Source: Amycolatopsis lurida (GTDB lineage: Bacteria; Actinomycetota; Actinomycetes; Mycobacteriales; Pseudonocardiaceae). Taken from it: 64,000 nucleotides of DNA. This document shows, piece after piece, positions 38,278 to 46,294 of the stretch (the first letter of the stretch is position 1; every line of letters starts with the position of its first letter). Position numbers and translations under genes: made by a program. The notes under the pieces are model-generated. The model ran no database searches, was not told the origin of the DNA, and worked only from the letters and a program-made list of their open reading frames with translations. The stretch lies in assembly GCF_900105055.1 (NCBI RefSeq), contig NZ_FNTA01000004.1, positions 5,239,501 through 5,303,500 of the forward strand, in the 5' to 3' direction.

Positions 38278-39766
38278 GATTTGTCCAGGCTGCCTCGAAG
38301 CCACCGGCCTTGAGCAGGGCTTGCCCGTCCTGGAGCACGACGATCCGCTTGGCGCCGAGGCCGAACGTGGTGACTCCGGCGGCTTGGGCAGTCCAGGGCT
38401 GATTTGGGCTAGCGTCGTCCTTCGCCCAGAGGACACCGGTGTCCAGGAGAACGCCGAGACGGGTGCCCGCGATGTCGAGCTTGGACACCTTGCCGTACTG
38501 GGGATCCCACTGTGTGGTCCAGCCGGCGTCGAGGCCGCCCTCCTTGAGTTGGACGAAACCATCGCGCAACGCAGTGACCCGATTTCCCGACAGGTCGAAT
38601 GCTGTGGTCGCATCCGAAAGGTCGGTCCAACCGGCGGGGACGGCGTCGTCCTTGACCAGGAGATGCCGATCGGCGGTCAGGACGCCGACCCGGCCGCCGT
38701 CGATACCGATCGCGGTCGCGGCGCCGTAGCGAGCGTCCCACTGGGTCGTCCACGGGGCCTTTAGGTCGCCGTCCTTGAGATAGGCGCTCCCCCCGGACAG
38801 TATGGCGATCCGGCTGCCGGAAAGCGCGAAGTCGGTGACGGCGTCACGCTCGCGGAACCAACCCGTCGCCGGTTCGGTGTCGTCCTTGACCCACAGATCC
38901 CCGGTGGATAGCAACACGCCGATCCGGGTGCCGTCGACGCGAAGTTTGGCCACGGTGCCATATTGGGCCTCCCACTGAAGTGTCCACGTACCGCCGTCGA
39001 GAAGGTACGCGGATCCGTTCTGCAGCCTGGCGACTCGGCTGTCGGACAGTGAGACATCGGTGATCTGGGTGATCTGCTTGAGCCAGGGGCCGAGGTCGTC
39101 CACTCGGGTTCCGGTGCTTCCCCGGCGGGATTCTGTCACCCCGAGACATCCGTGCTGCCACGAAGCGCTACTGACCCCGACGAGTTCCGCTTTTCCGGCG
39201 GTCTCGCGAATCGCCGGGCCTCCGGCGTCACCGAGACAGGTGTCGGAGTCGCCGGTCAGCATAACCGTCGTGGGTGTGAGGGATTCGACCGAGAACGGAC
39301 CGCTGTGCAGCAGATTCGGCACCCATTCCGTTTTCGTCCTGCCGAAACCGGCTACGCGTATTGTTTCCCCCGCTGTCGGCGCCGCGCCGATTTCGACGGG
39401 TGCGGTGCCGGTGGCCGTCGACGCCAGCTTGGCCAGCATCAGGTTGCGGTCCGGACGACGCACCAGCGACGTGACCTGGGTGACCAGACCCGTGGTGGTG
39501 GTGAGGTCCGGTCGTCCGACCACGACGGTGGTCGCCTTGGCCGGAACGCCGCCCTGTGGGTTCTCGGGGAAGCAATCGGCCGCGGTGACGATCCAGTTCG
39601 GCGACACGAGGCTGCCACTGCATGCGCGCCCCTCCATCGTGACCTTCGCGGCGAAAGCGTAGGTTGCCGGAGTGCTACCGGACACGGCCATCGCCGGATA
39701 GACGAACAACAATGGAGTCAAGGTCATCGCGGCCGCCGTGGTGGCTATCCGTCGCGCATATTTCAC
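38267..39766 (-). CDS. secreted trypsin-fold pseudo-protease with C-terminal repeat propeller
   Basis: 499 residues from GTG 39766 (AAGGA eight bases upstream; signal peptide cut near PAMA-VSG). Residues 30-250 are a chymotrypsin-fold S1 domain, but every triad position is changed: TAADC for TAAHC, RNLMLAKL for DIALLRL, GDAGGP for GDSGGP. Residues 255-499 hold about five repeats of some 50 residues (GSRIAILSGGSAYLKDG and WTTQWDARYG-type units), likely a tectonin-like propeller. It should bind, not cut. Co-transcribed with the downstream propeller gene, and preceded by the conserved promoter-leader. Confidence 0.82.
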   Translation of the reverse strand: MKYARRIATTAAAMTLTPLLFVYPAMAVSGSTPATYAFAAKVTMEGRACSGSLVSPNWIVTAADCFPENPQGGVPAKATTVVVGRPDLTTTTGLVTQVTSLVRRPDRNLMLAKLASTATGTAPVEIGAAPTAGETIRVAGFGRTKTEWVPNLLHSGPFSVESLTPTTVMLTGDSDTCLGDAGGPAIRETAGKAELVGVSSASWQHGCLGVTESRRGSTGTRVDDLGPWLKQITQITDVSLSDSRVARLQNGSAYLLDGGTWTLQWEAQYGTVAKLRVDGTRIGVLLSTGDLWVKDDTEPATGWFRERDAVTDFALSGSRIAILSGGSAYLKDGDLKAPWTTQWDARYGAATAIGIDGGRVGVLTADRHLLVKDDAVPAGWTDLSDATTAFDLSGNRVTALRDGFVQLKEGGLDAGWTTQWDPQYGKVSKLDIAGTRLGVLLDTGVLWAKDDASPNQPWTAQAAGVTTFGLGAKRIVVLQDGQALLKAGGFEAAWTNLGQ

Positions 39767-39851
39767 AGGAACGATCCTTCGGGTGGGGTCGTCGGAACCC
39801 GAGGGCGCCCGGCCGGAAACCGCGCGGAACGGTGAATGGAACAAAGCGTTT

Positions 39852-39922
39852 GATTCCCCCAGGTGGACGCGCGACCTCGCGTCGTCAAGTCGACGATAAA
39901 GGCGAAAGTCCTGGGGCGTCAA
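39852..39922 (-). promoter_or_regulatory. conserved promoter-leader, copy 2
   Basis: Reading leftward: TTGACG (39922-39917), 18-base spacer with GGACTTTCGCCT, TATCGT (39898-39893), GCGTCC and TGGGGGAATC down to 39852. Nearly identical in content and spacing to the region at 32831-32758. Predicted leader about 120 bases. Confidence 0.6.
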
Positions 39923-39978
39923 GAAAGCCGAGAACTTTGCGCCGTTTGGCGGCGGTCGTCGCGACCCTCGAGAGTAAG

Positions 39979-40017
39979 CGGGAGGGATGTCCTTGCGTGG
40001 TAAGGGCACCCCTCCCG
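39979..40017 (-). terminator. hairpin terminator of S10 peptidase gene
   Basis: CGGGAGGG (39979-39986) and CCCTCCCG (40010-40017) form the outer stem, with an inner TGTCCTT/AAGGGCA pairing. Starts eight bases after the stop codon. Confidence 0.6.
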
Positions 40018-40024
40018 TCTCGAA

Positions 40025-41521
40025 TCACTTCCCGGAAGCGTTCTTGATGAACTTCGCCAGGTCCTTCGCCTGCCGCACCCGCGACTCCTCGTGCACGTAC
40101 ATCATGTGCCCGGCCGGGTAGTACGCCGTGTCGATGTTCTCCCGCAGCTCCTCGGGAATCTGCAAGCGCGCCAGCACGTGCTCCGAAGCGAAATACGGCG
40201 TCGCGCCATCGTAGTGGCCGAAGGCGACGTGTACCTGAAGGTGCGGGTTCGCCCGCATGGCCGACGCGAGCGAGTCCACAGAGGACACCGAGCGGCCCTC
40301 GAAGTCGGAGTACGACCAGGCCTTGAAGACGTCCGTCGACAGGACCTCGTACGGCAGGTCGTTCTCGTAGCCGAGTTCGGCCCGCACGTAGTGGTTGAGC
40401 CCGCCGGTGTAGGCGCCGATGATCCGCGAGATCGACGGGTCGTCGCTCATGTGCTCGCGGCCGCCGTCGGGTTCCCAGGTGGTGAACCGGCCGTCCATCC
40501 GGCCGACGACGAGACCCTTGTCCCGCAACAGCTCGGTGAAGTACCGCACATGTTCGATCCGCAGGTTGACGCGGTCCACATAGGACTCGCTCAGGCCGGT
40601 GAGGGAAGCGAGCGTCGCCACGGCCTCGGCGCGGTCCTGGGTGGACAGGCGGGCGCCGCGAGCGAGAGCCCAGGGGAGTTCCTTGGCCGCGAAGTCCTCG
40701 GCGTCGGCGAGGACGTCGTCGAGCGGCCGGTCGCCGTGGAGGCCGTGGTAGTGCGCGATCGCCGCGTACGTCGGCACGTAAAGCGAGTACGGCAGATCGT
40801 TGCCCTCGGTGAACCGCAGCGTCCCCATGTCCAATACGGACGAGATCAGCAACAGTCCGTTGAGGTACATGCCGTGGCGTTCCTGGAGATGCGACGCCAG
40901 CCCGGCCGCGCGGAGCGTGCCGTACGACTCGCCCGCGAGGAACTTCGGCGAGAGCCAGCGCTGTTTGCGCGAGACCCACAGCCGGATGACCTCGCCGATG
41001 GACTCGATGTCGGCGGTGTACCCGTGGTACTCCTTGGCCGCCTCGCCGTCCACGGCGCGTGAGTAGCCGGTCGACACCGGGTCGATGAACACCAGGTCGC
41101 TGTGCACCAGCAGGGTTTCCTGGTTGTCGGTCAGCCCGTAGGGCGGCGCGACCGGGTCGTCGACATCGCCCGAAAGCACCCGGCGCGGGCCGAGCAGGCC
41201 CATGTGCAGCCAGACGCTCGCCGAGCCGGGGCCGCCGTTGAACGCGAACGTGACCGGGCGCGAGCCGGGCTCCGCGTCGTCGAGCGTGTAGGAGGTCATG
41301 AACACCTCGGCCTTGGCCTTGTAGCCCTCGGACTTGCCGTCGGTGATGACCTCCTTCCGCAGCACGATCCGCCCGGTCTGGGCGGTGTAGGCGAGCTTCT
41401 TGCGCTTGAGCGTCAGCGTGTGCTTCGTGGTGACCAGGTCGTCGGTCGGCTCGACCTTGGTTTCCACCGACGGGGTGTCCTTCTCGTCGGTGACCTTCGA
41501 ATCGGGATTGGTGTCCGGCAT
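40025..41521 (-). CDS. S10 family serine carboxypeptidase-like protein
   Basis: 498 residues. Alpha/beta-hydrolase with nucleophile Ser in AGESYGTLRA (about 178), Asp in AFGHYDGATPYFASE (about 435) and His in YYPAGHMMYVHEES (about 475), and the oxyanion region FNGGPGSASVWLHMG. No signal peptide is visible, so unlike plant and fungal S10 enzymes it may act in the cytoplasm. ATG six bases after TAAGTT (41533-41528); GGAGG is also there. Divergent from the endonuclease V gene. Confidence 0.9.
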   Translation of the reverse strand: MPDTNPDSKVTDEKDTPSVETKVEPTDDLVTTKHTLTLKRKKLAYTAQTGRIVLRKEVITDGKSEGYKAKAEVFMTSYTLDDAEPGSRPVTFAFNGGPGSASVWLHMGLLGPRRVLSGDVDDPVAPPYGLTDNQETLLVHSDLVFIDPVSTGYSRAVDGEAAKEYHGYTADIESIGEVIRLWVSRKQRWLSPKFLAGESYGTLRAAGLASHLQERHGMYLNGLLLISSVLDMGTLRFTEGNDLPYSLYVPTYAAIAHYHGLHGDRPLDDVLADAEDFAAKELPWALARGARLSTQDRAEAVATLASLTGLSESYVDRVNLRIEHVRYFTELLRDKGLVVGRMDGRFTTWEPDGGREHMSDDPSISRIIGAYTGGLNHYVRAELGYENDLPYEVLSTDVFKAWSYSDFEGRSVSSVDSLASAMRANPHLQVHVAFGHYDGATPYFASEHVLARLQIPEELRENIDTAYYPAGHMMYVHEESRVRQAKDLAKFIKNASGK

Positions 41522-41549
41522 GCCTCCAACTTACTGGCAGTCTGTAGGA

Positions 41550-42230
41550 GTGGACATCGTCACGGCGCATGATCGCCCGAGCACGCCCCAGGAGGCGATC
41601 GGGATCCAGGAAACCCTGCGTGGCCTGGTCGAACTCGAAGATCGCTGTCCACAAGAGATCGTCACGGTCACCGGGCTGGACGTCGCCTACGACGAGGACA
41701 GCGGTCTCATCGCGGCCGCCGCGGTCACCCTCGAAACCGGCGGATTCCGCGTCGTGGAAAAACGAACCGTCGTTTCCCGGATCTCGTTCCCGTACGAACC
41801 TGGCCTTTTCGCTTTCCGCGAGCTGCCCCCGTTGCTCGACGCCCTCCGCGCGCTCGACCACGTCCCGGATCTGCTGATCTGCGACGGCCACGGCCTGGCG
41901 CACCCACGCCGGTTCGGGCTCGCGTGCCACGTCGGTGTCGTCACCGGGCTGCCGTCCGTCGGCGTCGGCAAGACGCGGTTCGTCGGCGAGCACGATGAGC
42001 CGGGCCTCGGACGCGGCTCGCGGGCGCCCTTGCTGGACGACGGCGAGATCGTCGGCGCGGTCCTGCGCACCCAAGACGGCGTGAAGCCCCTCTATGTCTC
42101 CGTCGGCCACAAGATCTCGCTGGACAACGCGTGCCGTCAGGTGCTGCGGCTGTGTCCCGCGTTCCGTCAGCCGGAGACCACCCGGCAAGCCGACCGGCTG
42201 GCCCGGGACGCGCTGAAAGAGGCGTTATGA
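41550..42230 (+). CDS. nfi: endonuclease V
   Basis: 226 residues from GTG 41550; the frame is open further up but only as the complement of the S10 gene. Motifs: VTGLDVAYDEDSG (metal Asp), Y/R-rich strand VVSRISFPYEPGLFAFRELP, CDGHGLAHPRRFGLA and VGVGKTRFVG, ending VYVSVGHKISLD-like (LYVSVGHKISLDNACRQVL). It nicks DNA one base 3' to deoxyinosine. The last sense codon is TTA (42225-42227), a codon rare in such genomes; its TTATGA contains the start of the next gene. Two-gene deamination-repair operon. Confidence 0.93.
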   Translation: MDIVTAHDRPSTPQEAIGIQETLRGLVELEDRCPQEIVTVTGLDVAYDEDSGLIAAAAVTLETGGFRVVEKRTVVSRISFPYEPGLFAFRELPPLLDALRALDHVPDLLICDGHGLAHPRRFGLACHVGVVTGLPSVGVGKTRFVGEHDEPGLGRGSRAPLLDDGEIVGAVLRTQDGVKPLYVSVGHKISLDNACRQVLRLCPAFRQPETTRQADRLARDALKEAL

Positions 42231-42919
42231 GGTTCCGCTCGCTCGCCGAACTCGACGCCGAGGTCGTCGGCTGCCGCGCCTGCCCGCGGCTGGTCGCGTG
42301 GCGCGAGGAGATCGCCGTGGTCAAACGCGCGGCCTTCGCCGGCGAGACCTATTGGGCCCGGCCGGTGCCCGGCTTCGGCCCGCCGGACGCGTCTCTGGCG
42401 ATCGTCGGACTCGCTCCTTCGGCGCACGGCGCGAACCGGACCGGCCGCCTGTTCACCGGCGACCCGTCCGGTGACGTCCTCTTCAAGGCACTTCACCGGG
42501 TCGGGGTCGCGTCGCAGCCGACGTCGACCCATATCGGTGACGGCCTCGAGCTCCGCGGGACCCGGATGGTCTCCCCGGTGAGATGCGCGCCACCCGCCAA
42601 CAAGCCCACACCTGAGGAACGGGAAACCTGCCGATCGTGGCTCGCGGCGGAACTCGAGTTGCTGAAACCGACGCTGAAGGCCGTCGTGGTGCTCGGCGCG
42701 TTCGGCTGGCAGGCGCTGCTGCCGGTGCTCGCGGAGGCGGGCTGGCCGGTGCCCGCGCCACGCCCGAAGTTCGGCCACGGAGCCGAACTGGAACTCGGCG
42801 ACCTGCGCCTTTTCGGCTGTTATCACGTGTCGCAGCGCAATGTCCAGACCGGCCGCCTGACCCTTGACATGGTGTGCGACGTCCTCGCCTCCGCGACCTC
42901 GGCGGCCGGCCTGAACTGA
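42227..42919 (+). CDS. uracil-DNA glycosylase, family 5 (UDGb)
   Basis: 230 residues from ATG 42227 (ATGA overlap). Fe-S Cys pairs GCRACPRL (about 18-21) and the later CAPPANKPTPEERETC; active-site motif GLAPSAHGANRTGRLFTGD, which with its Ala in place of the catalytic Asp/Asn is diagnostic of family 5; and HVSQRN near the end. UDGb removes uracil and also hypoxanthine and other deaminated bases. The partner gene handles the same lesions by nicking, so the operon is dedicated to base deamination. Confidence 0.92.
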   Translation: MRFRSLAELDAEVVGCRACPRLVAWREEIAVVKRAAFAGETYWARPVPGFGPPDASLAIVGLAPSAHGANRTGRLFTGDPSGDVLFKALHRVGVASQPTSTHIGDGLELRGTRMVSPVRCAPPANKPTPEERETCRSWLAAELELLKPTLKAVVVLGAFGWQALLPVLAEAGWPVPAPRPKFGHGAELELGDLRLFGCYHVSQRNVQTGRLTLDMVCDVLASATSAAGLN

Positions 42920-43003
42920 ATCGTTGCGGAAACCGTGGCGACGCTGGTCACAGCCGGATGGGGTCTCCGAGCGATCTCAGCAGATGGGTGCGACTATAGA
43001 AAT

Positions 43004-44332
43004 ATGGCTGGTGTTAAGTCGGAACCGACACGGATCCTCGTCCTTGGTGGTGGGTACGTCGGGCTCTACACGGCGTACGGGCTCCAGAAGATGCTCCGGG
43101 CCAACGAAGCGTCCGTGACGGTCGTTGACCCGCAGCCGCACATGACCTATGCCCCCTTCCTGCCCGAGGCGGCGGCCGGTGCGATCGAACCGCGGCACGT
43201 GGTCGTGCCGCTGAGGCGCGTGCTCAAGCGCTGCCACGTGCTCACCGCGCGCGTGACGAAGATCGAGCACGAGCGCAAGGCCGTGACGGTCGAGGCCGCC
43301 GACGGGCACGTCGAGCAGCTGAACTACGACGTCCTCGTGGTCGCTCTCGGCGCCGTCGCGCGCATCCTGCCGATCCCGGGCCTGGTCGAAGAAGGCATCG
43401 CCTTCAAGACCATCGGCGAGGCCATCTACCTGCGCAACCACGTCATGACGAAGCTGGACGAGGCCGCCAGCACGCTCGATCCCGAGCAGCGCAAGCGCCT
43501 GCTGACGTTCACCGTCGTCGGCGGCGGGTTCGCCGGTATCGAGGCGCTCGCCGAACTCGAGGACATGACCCGGTTCGCGGTGGAGAACTACTACCCGAAC
43601 CTCAAGGTCGAGGACATCCGCTGGGTGCTCGTCGAGGCGGCCGGGCGGATCCTCCCCGAGGTCCGCGAGACGCTCGGTGTGTACACCGTCGAGCAGCTCG
43701 AAAAGCGCGGCATCGAAGTCTATTTGTCGACAGCGGCGAAGTCGTTCGAGAACGGTCACGTCGTGCTCTCGGACGGCACCGAATTCGACACCGACACGAT
43801 CATCTGGACCGCCGGGGTGAAGGCGAACCCGGTGCTCGCCAGCTCGGATCTGCCGCTCGACAAGCGCGGCCGCGTCGAGGCCACCGCCGCGATGCAGGTC
43901 GTCGGGCACCCCGACGTCTGGACCGCCGGTGACAACGCCGCCGTGCCGGACCTCTCGCGCACCGAGCAGGACCCGACCGCGACCTGCCCGCCGAACGCGC
44001 AGCACGCCGTTCGCCAGGCGCGTCTGCTGGCGAAGAACATCATCAAGGTGATCCGCGGCGGCAAGCCGAAGGACTACTACCACAAGAACCTGGGTGCGGT
44101 GGCCAGCCTCGGCCTGCACAAGGGTGTCGCCGACGCGCTGAACCTGAAGATCAAGGGCTTCCCGGCCTGGCTCTTCCACCGCGCGTACCACCTCAAGGCG
44201 ATGCCGACGTGGAACCGCAAGATCCGCATCCTGTTCGACTGGATGCTCGGTGGCCTGTTCCGGCGCGAGGTCATCTCGCTCGGACAGATCAACAACCCGC
44301 GCGAGGAATTCGACCGGCTGTCGAAGTCCTGA
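43004..44332 (+). CDS. ndh: type II NADH dehydrogenase
   Basis: 442 residues from ATG 43004. Two Rossmann folds: FAD loop LGGGYVGLYTAYGL (about 15) and NADH loop VVGGGFAGIEALAEL (about 172), FAD-closing VWTAGDNAAVPD near 305, and C-terminal amphipathic helices (WLFHRAYHLKAMPTWNRKIR) that hold it to the membrane. It passes electrons from NADH to menaquinone without proton pumping. TATAGA lies three bases before the ATG, so the transcription start is unclear. Confidence 0.94.
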   Translation: MAGVKSEPTRILVLGGGYVGLYTAYGLQKMLRANEASVTVVDPQPHMTYAPFLPEAAAGAIEPRHVVVPLRRVLKRCHVLTARVTKIEHERKAVTVEAADGHVEQLNYDVLVVALGAVARILPIPGLVEEGIAFKTIGEAIYLRNHVMTKLDEAASTLDPEQRKRLLTFTVVGGGFAGIEALAELEDMTRFAVENYYPNLKVEDIRWVLVEAAGRILPEVRETLGVYTVEQLEKRGIEVYLSTAAKSFENGHVVLSDGTEFDTDTIIWTAGVKANPVLASSDLPLDKRGRVEATAAMQVVGHPDVWTAGDNAAVPDLSRTEQDPTATCPPNAQHAVRQARLLAKNIIKVIRGGKPKDYYHKNLGAVASLGLHKGVADALNLKIKGFPAWLFHRAYHLKAMPTWNRKIRILFDWMLGGLFRREVISLGQINNPREEFDRLSKS

Positions 44333-44342
44333 GGTCTCAAGT

Positions 44343-44393
44343 CCGTGAAGGCCTCCTTCCCTACCTTGAACGTAGGGAAGGAGGCCTTCACGG
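44343..44393. terminator. 22-bp perfect hairpin terminator
   Basis: Arms 44343-44364 and 44372-44393, loop of seven bases, 11 bases after the ndh stop. Followed at once by the promoter of the next gene (TAAGGT 44398-44403), so it insulates ndh from the gene beyond. Confidence 0.85.
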
Positions 44394-44409
44394 CGTTTAA
44401 GGTGTGCCG

Positions 44410-44901
44410 GTGCAGGCATTCCGGAAGTCCGTACCCGCCGTTCCGCTCGCCACCGGCCTGGCTCCGGCCGAACTGGCGAAGCACGTTCTGGAGCGGATCG
44501 AGCGCGACAACGCGCACGCCCGCTCCCGGAAGAGGCGTTTCCGCTGGCGTGCGGTCTCCATCAGGGTTCTCCTGCTCGCGCTCTCCGCGGCGTCCACGAT
44601 CATCCTCGGTCTGCAGAACCTCAACGGCTGGACCGGTGTGGCGTTCGCCCTCGTGGCCGTGACGACCGTCATCGGCGCGCTCGAGCCGTTCTTCGCCTGG
44701 CGCTCCTTGTGGGTCCTGATGGAAGAGGTCCAGTTCCGGCTCTACCGGCTGCGTGACGAGCTCAGTTTCTACATCGCGTCGACCCCGCCCGATCGGATCG
44801 ATCCCCGGCTGGTCAACGAGAAGTTCGCGGAGTACCAGGCCGTTTGGAACGAGCTCGGTCTCCGTTGGCTCGAATATCGGCGTACTGAAGCGGCGAACTG
44901 A
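44410..44901 (+). CDS. SLATT/DUF4231-like two-helix membrane protein
   Basis: 163 residues. Basic N-terminal part with an amphipathic helix (LAKHVLERIERDNAHARSRK), two membrane helices (IRVLLLALSAASTIILGL and VAFALVAVTTVIGALEPFF, about 50-100), then a cytoplasmic helical tail (LYRLRDELSFYIAS and EYQAVWNELGLRWLEYR). That is the SLATT layout, known from nucleotide-second-messenger defence systems as a membrane effector, though many DUF4231 proteins stand alone. Start chosen at GTG 44410, six bases after TAAGGT; GTG 44404 is too close to that -10. Ends 23 bp before a tRNA. Confidence 0.6.
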   Translation: MQAFRKSVPAVPLATGLAPAELAKHVLERIERDNAHARSRKRRFRWRAVSIRVLLLALSAASTIILGLQNLNGWTGVAFALVAVTTVIGALEPFFAWRSLWVLMEEVQFRLYRLRDELSFYIASTPPDRIDPRLVNEKFAEYQAVWNELGLRWLEYRRTEAAN

Positions 44902-44924
44902 AGGGCATCGCTTAGGCTGTCGGT

Positions 44925-45001
44925 GCCCCGGTAGCCCAACTGGCAGAGGCAGTCGACTTAAAATCGACACAGTGCGGGTTCGATCCCCGTCCGGGGCACC
45001 A
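44925..45001 (+). tRNA. tRNA with anticodon UAA (predicted Leu), class I body, CCA encoded
   Basis: Acceptor stem GCCCCGG/CCGGGGC, D-arm 44934-44950, anticodon stem GTCGA/TCGAC with loop CTTAAAA (anticodon TAA at 44959-44961), a 5-base variable loop (ACAGT), T-arm GCGGG-TTCGATC-CCCGT, then ACCA. The anticodon reads UUA (Leu). Leucine tRNAs normally have a long variable arm; this one is short, so the charged amino acid is uncertain. An integrase remnant abuts its 3' end, as at tRNA integration sites. Confidence 0.85.
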
Positions 45002-45019
45002 TTCGTGCAGGTCAGGGCT

Positions 45020-45445
45020 CTATCTGCTTTTGCTGGTCCTGGCCGGCCCCGATTTACCCCCGGAATTGGCCGAACCGTCGTCATCCCACATGCCTTCCAG
45101 CGCGACCGCGTTGTCCCGGGAGACCGCCATCCTGCCCATGTACACGTCCTGAGTGATCGACGGCCGGGCGTGGCCGAGCTGGTCGGCGATCTGCCGGGAA
45201 CTGAGTTTCGCGTCGTCCAGCACCGTGGCCGCCGTCTTGCGGAAGACGTGCGACTTGACCCCTGCGAAATCCTCCGTGCCGCGTGCCTGTCGAAGATCTC
45301 GCCGGGTGTTCGACGGGTCATGTGGCCCACCGAGCGTATCCGGGAAGACCAGAGTGGCCGGATCACGCCCAGCCTCCTCGGCGAGGCGGCGACGCTTCCG
45401 CAGCACGGACAACGCCCATGACGGAAGTGGTGACTCCGGGCGAGT
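45020..45445 (-). pseudogene. tyrosine recombinase (integrase) remnant, C-terminal catalytic part
   Basis: About 140 residues of an actinobacterial ICE/phage integrase. Similarity runs from PLPSWALSVLRKRRRLAEEA through FPDTLGGPHDPSNTRRDL to the box II residues: His-x-x-Arg in SHVFRKTAA, His in LGHARPS and the Tyr nucleophile in TQDVYMGR. The DNA-binding domain and first catalytic Arg are missing; the frame hits TGA at 45448-45446, just where homology ends. Its 3' end lies 19 bp from the tRNA, the usual attL arrangement. Cannot be active alone. Confidence 0.8.
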
Positions 45446-45552
45446 TCATCACCGAACCGAGCATGCTCTATCGGAAGCACCTTGCCCAGACCACCGCCTC
45501 TGCCGACTACTGGAAGCCGCAGGACGATGAGGCACGCAGGCGTCTCATTTAG
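45418..45552 (+). CDS. hypothetical 44-residue protein
   Basis: Short frame from ATG 45418 (MTEVVTPGEFITEPSMLYRK; ends DDEARRRLI). It overlaps the broken end of the integrase remnant on the other strand. Composition is protein-like, with no homology recognised. Could be a relic of the integrated element rather than a live gene. Confidence 0.3.
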   Translation: MTEVVTPGEFITEPSMLYRKHLAQTTASADYWKPQDDEARRRLI

Positions 45553-45689
45553 ATGCGCGTCGATGCGATCCACGCCCACGGAACGCGGTACCTGCCGGGC
45601 CGATCGATGATGACGATTCGGCTGTGGACCCGTTGGTTCCGCCGGAGGCGTGTCAGGCGCAGGGCTTTCGCGTACGACACGGGGCCGCC

Positions 45690-46175
45690 GACGAAGGGAG
45701 CAAGCTCGTGGTTGGACCGGCATACGCCCGGATCACGGATGCCTACGCACGTCGTATCCATGCCGGAGAACTTCGGTCGGGGACTCGGCTTCCAAGCCAC
45801 CCGGAGATTGCGAGCGAGCATGGGGCTCGGCATGGCTCGTGGGCCCCTGCAAAGTCAAGGCCTGGTTCGGCCCGTCCGACGTCGTGGCGTCCTCGTGCTG
45901 ATCTTGAAGCCCTGCCGTCTGCCGACCGTCGATCACCTCCCGAAGCGATGTTCGGCAACGAGTCCGATCAGGCCAGGAATCAGGAGGCACTGAGCGCCTG
46001 CACGCGCGCGCTCGACGCCCTTCGGGAGATGCAAGCCAAGCATCATGCGGAGACGCGCCGAAGCTTTGCCGAGGTTGATCAAGGCCGGTCGCCCGTCATG
46101 ACGCTTGTCGAGGTTCAAGTGACGGTTGACGTTTTGGTTTCACCGGTCACTTGCCCTTATTCCTGGACAGCATAG
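45690..46175 (+). pseudogene. GntR family regulator remnant, frameshifted
   Basis: In one frame the GntR DNA-binding start is clear (PAYARITDAYARRIHAGELR, then SGTRLPSHPEIASEHGA up to about 45825). The expected continuation is found in a different frame (MARGPLQSQGLVRPVRRRGV, about 45832-45891). After that the first frame has a plausible helical tail (NQEALSACTRALDALREMQA). So at least one indel breaks the helix-turn-helix. GntR regulators of this type are regular cargo of actinobacterial integrative elements. Confidence 0.5.
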
Positions 46176-46294
46176 TTCCGTGCGGCAGGAAACGCGTTTC
46201 TACGAGATAGAAGGTTTCTCAATCCCAACGTGAAACCGACACGACCGAGAGATGTGGTTCGGAAATTGGTTGCGCCTGAGACTATGGTTTGTTC

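Noticed and set aside
38267..39766. Active trypsin-like protease
   Set aside because: All three triad residues are replaced, so the protease label would mislead.
39885..42188. 767-codon leftward frame across the S10 and endonuclease V genes
   Set aside because: Changes from sense-like to antisense with no domain; both real genes are clear in other frames.
45553..45993. 146-codon frame as an independent gene
   Set aside because: Arg-rich, and its only protein-like stretch is the continuation of the broken GntR regulator.
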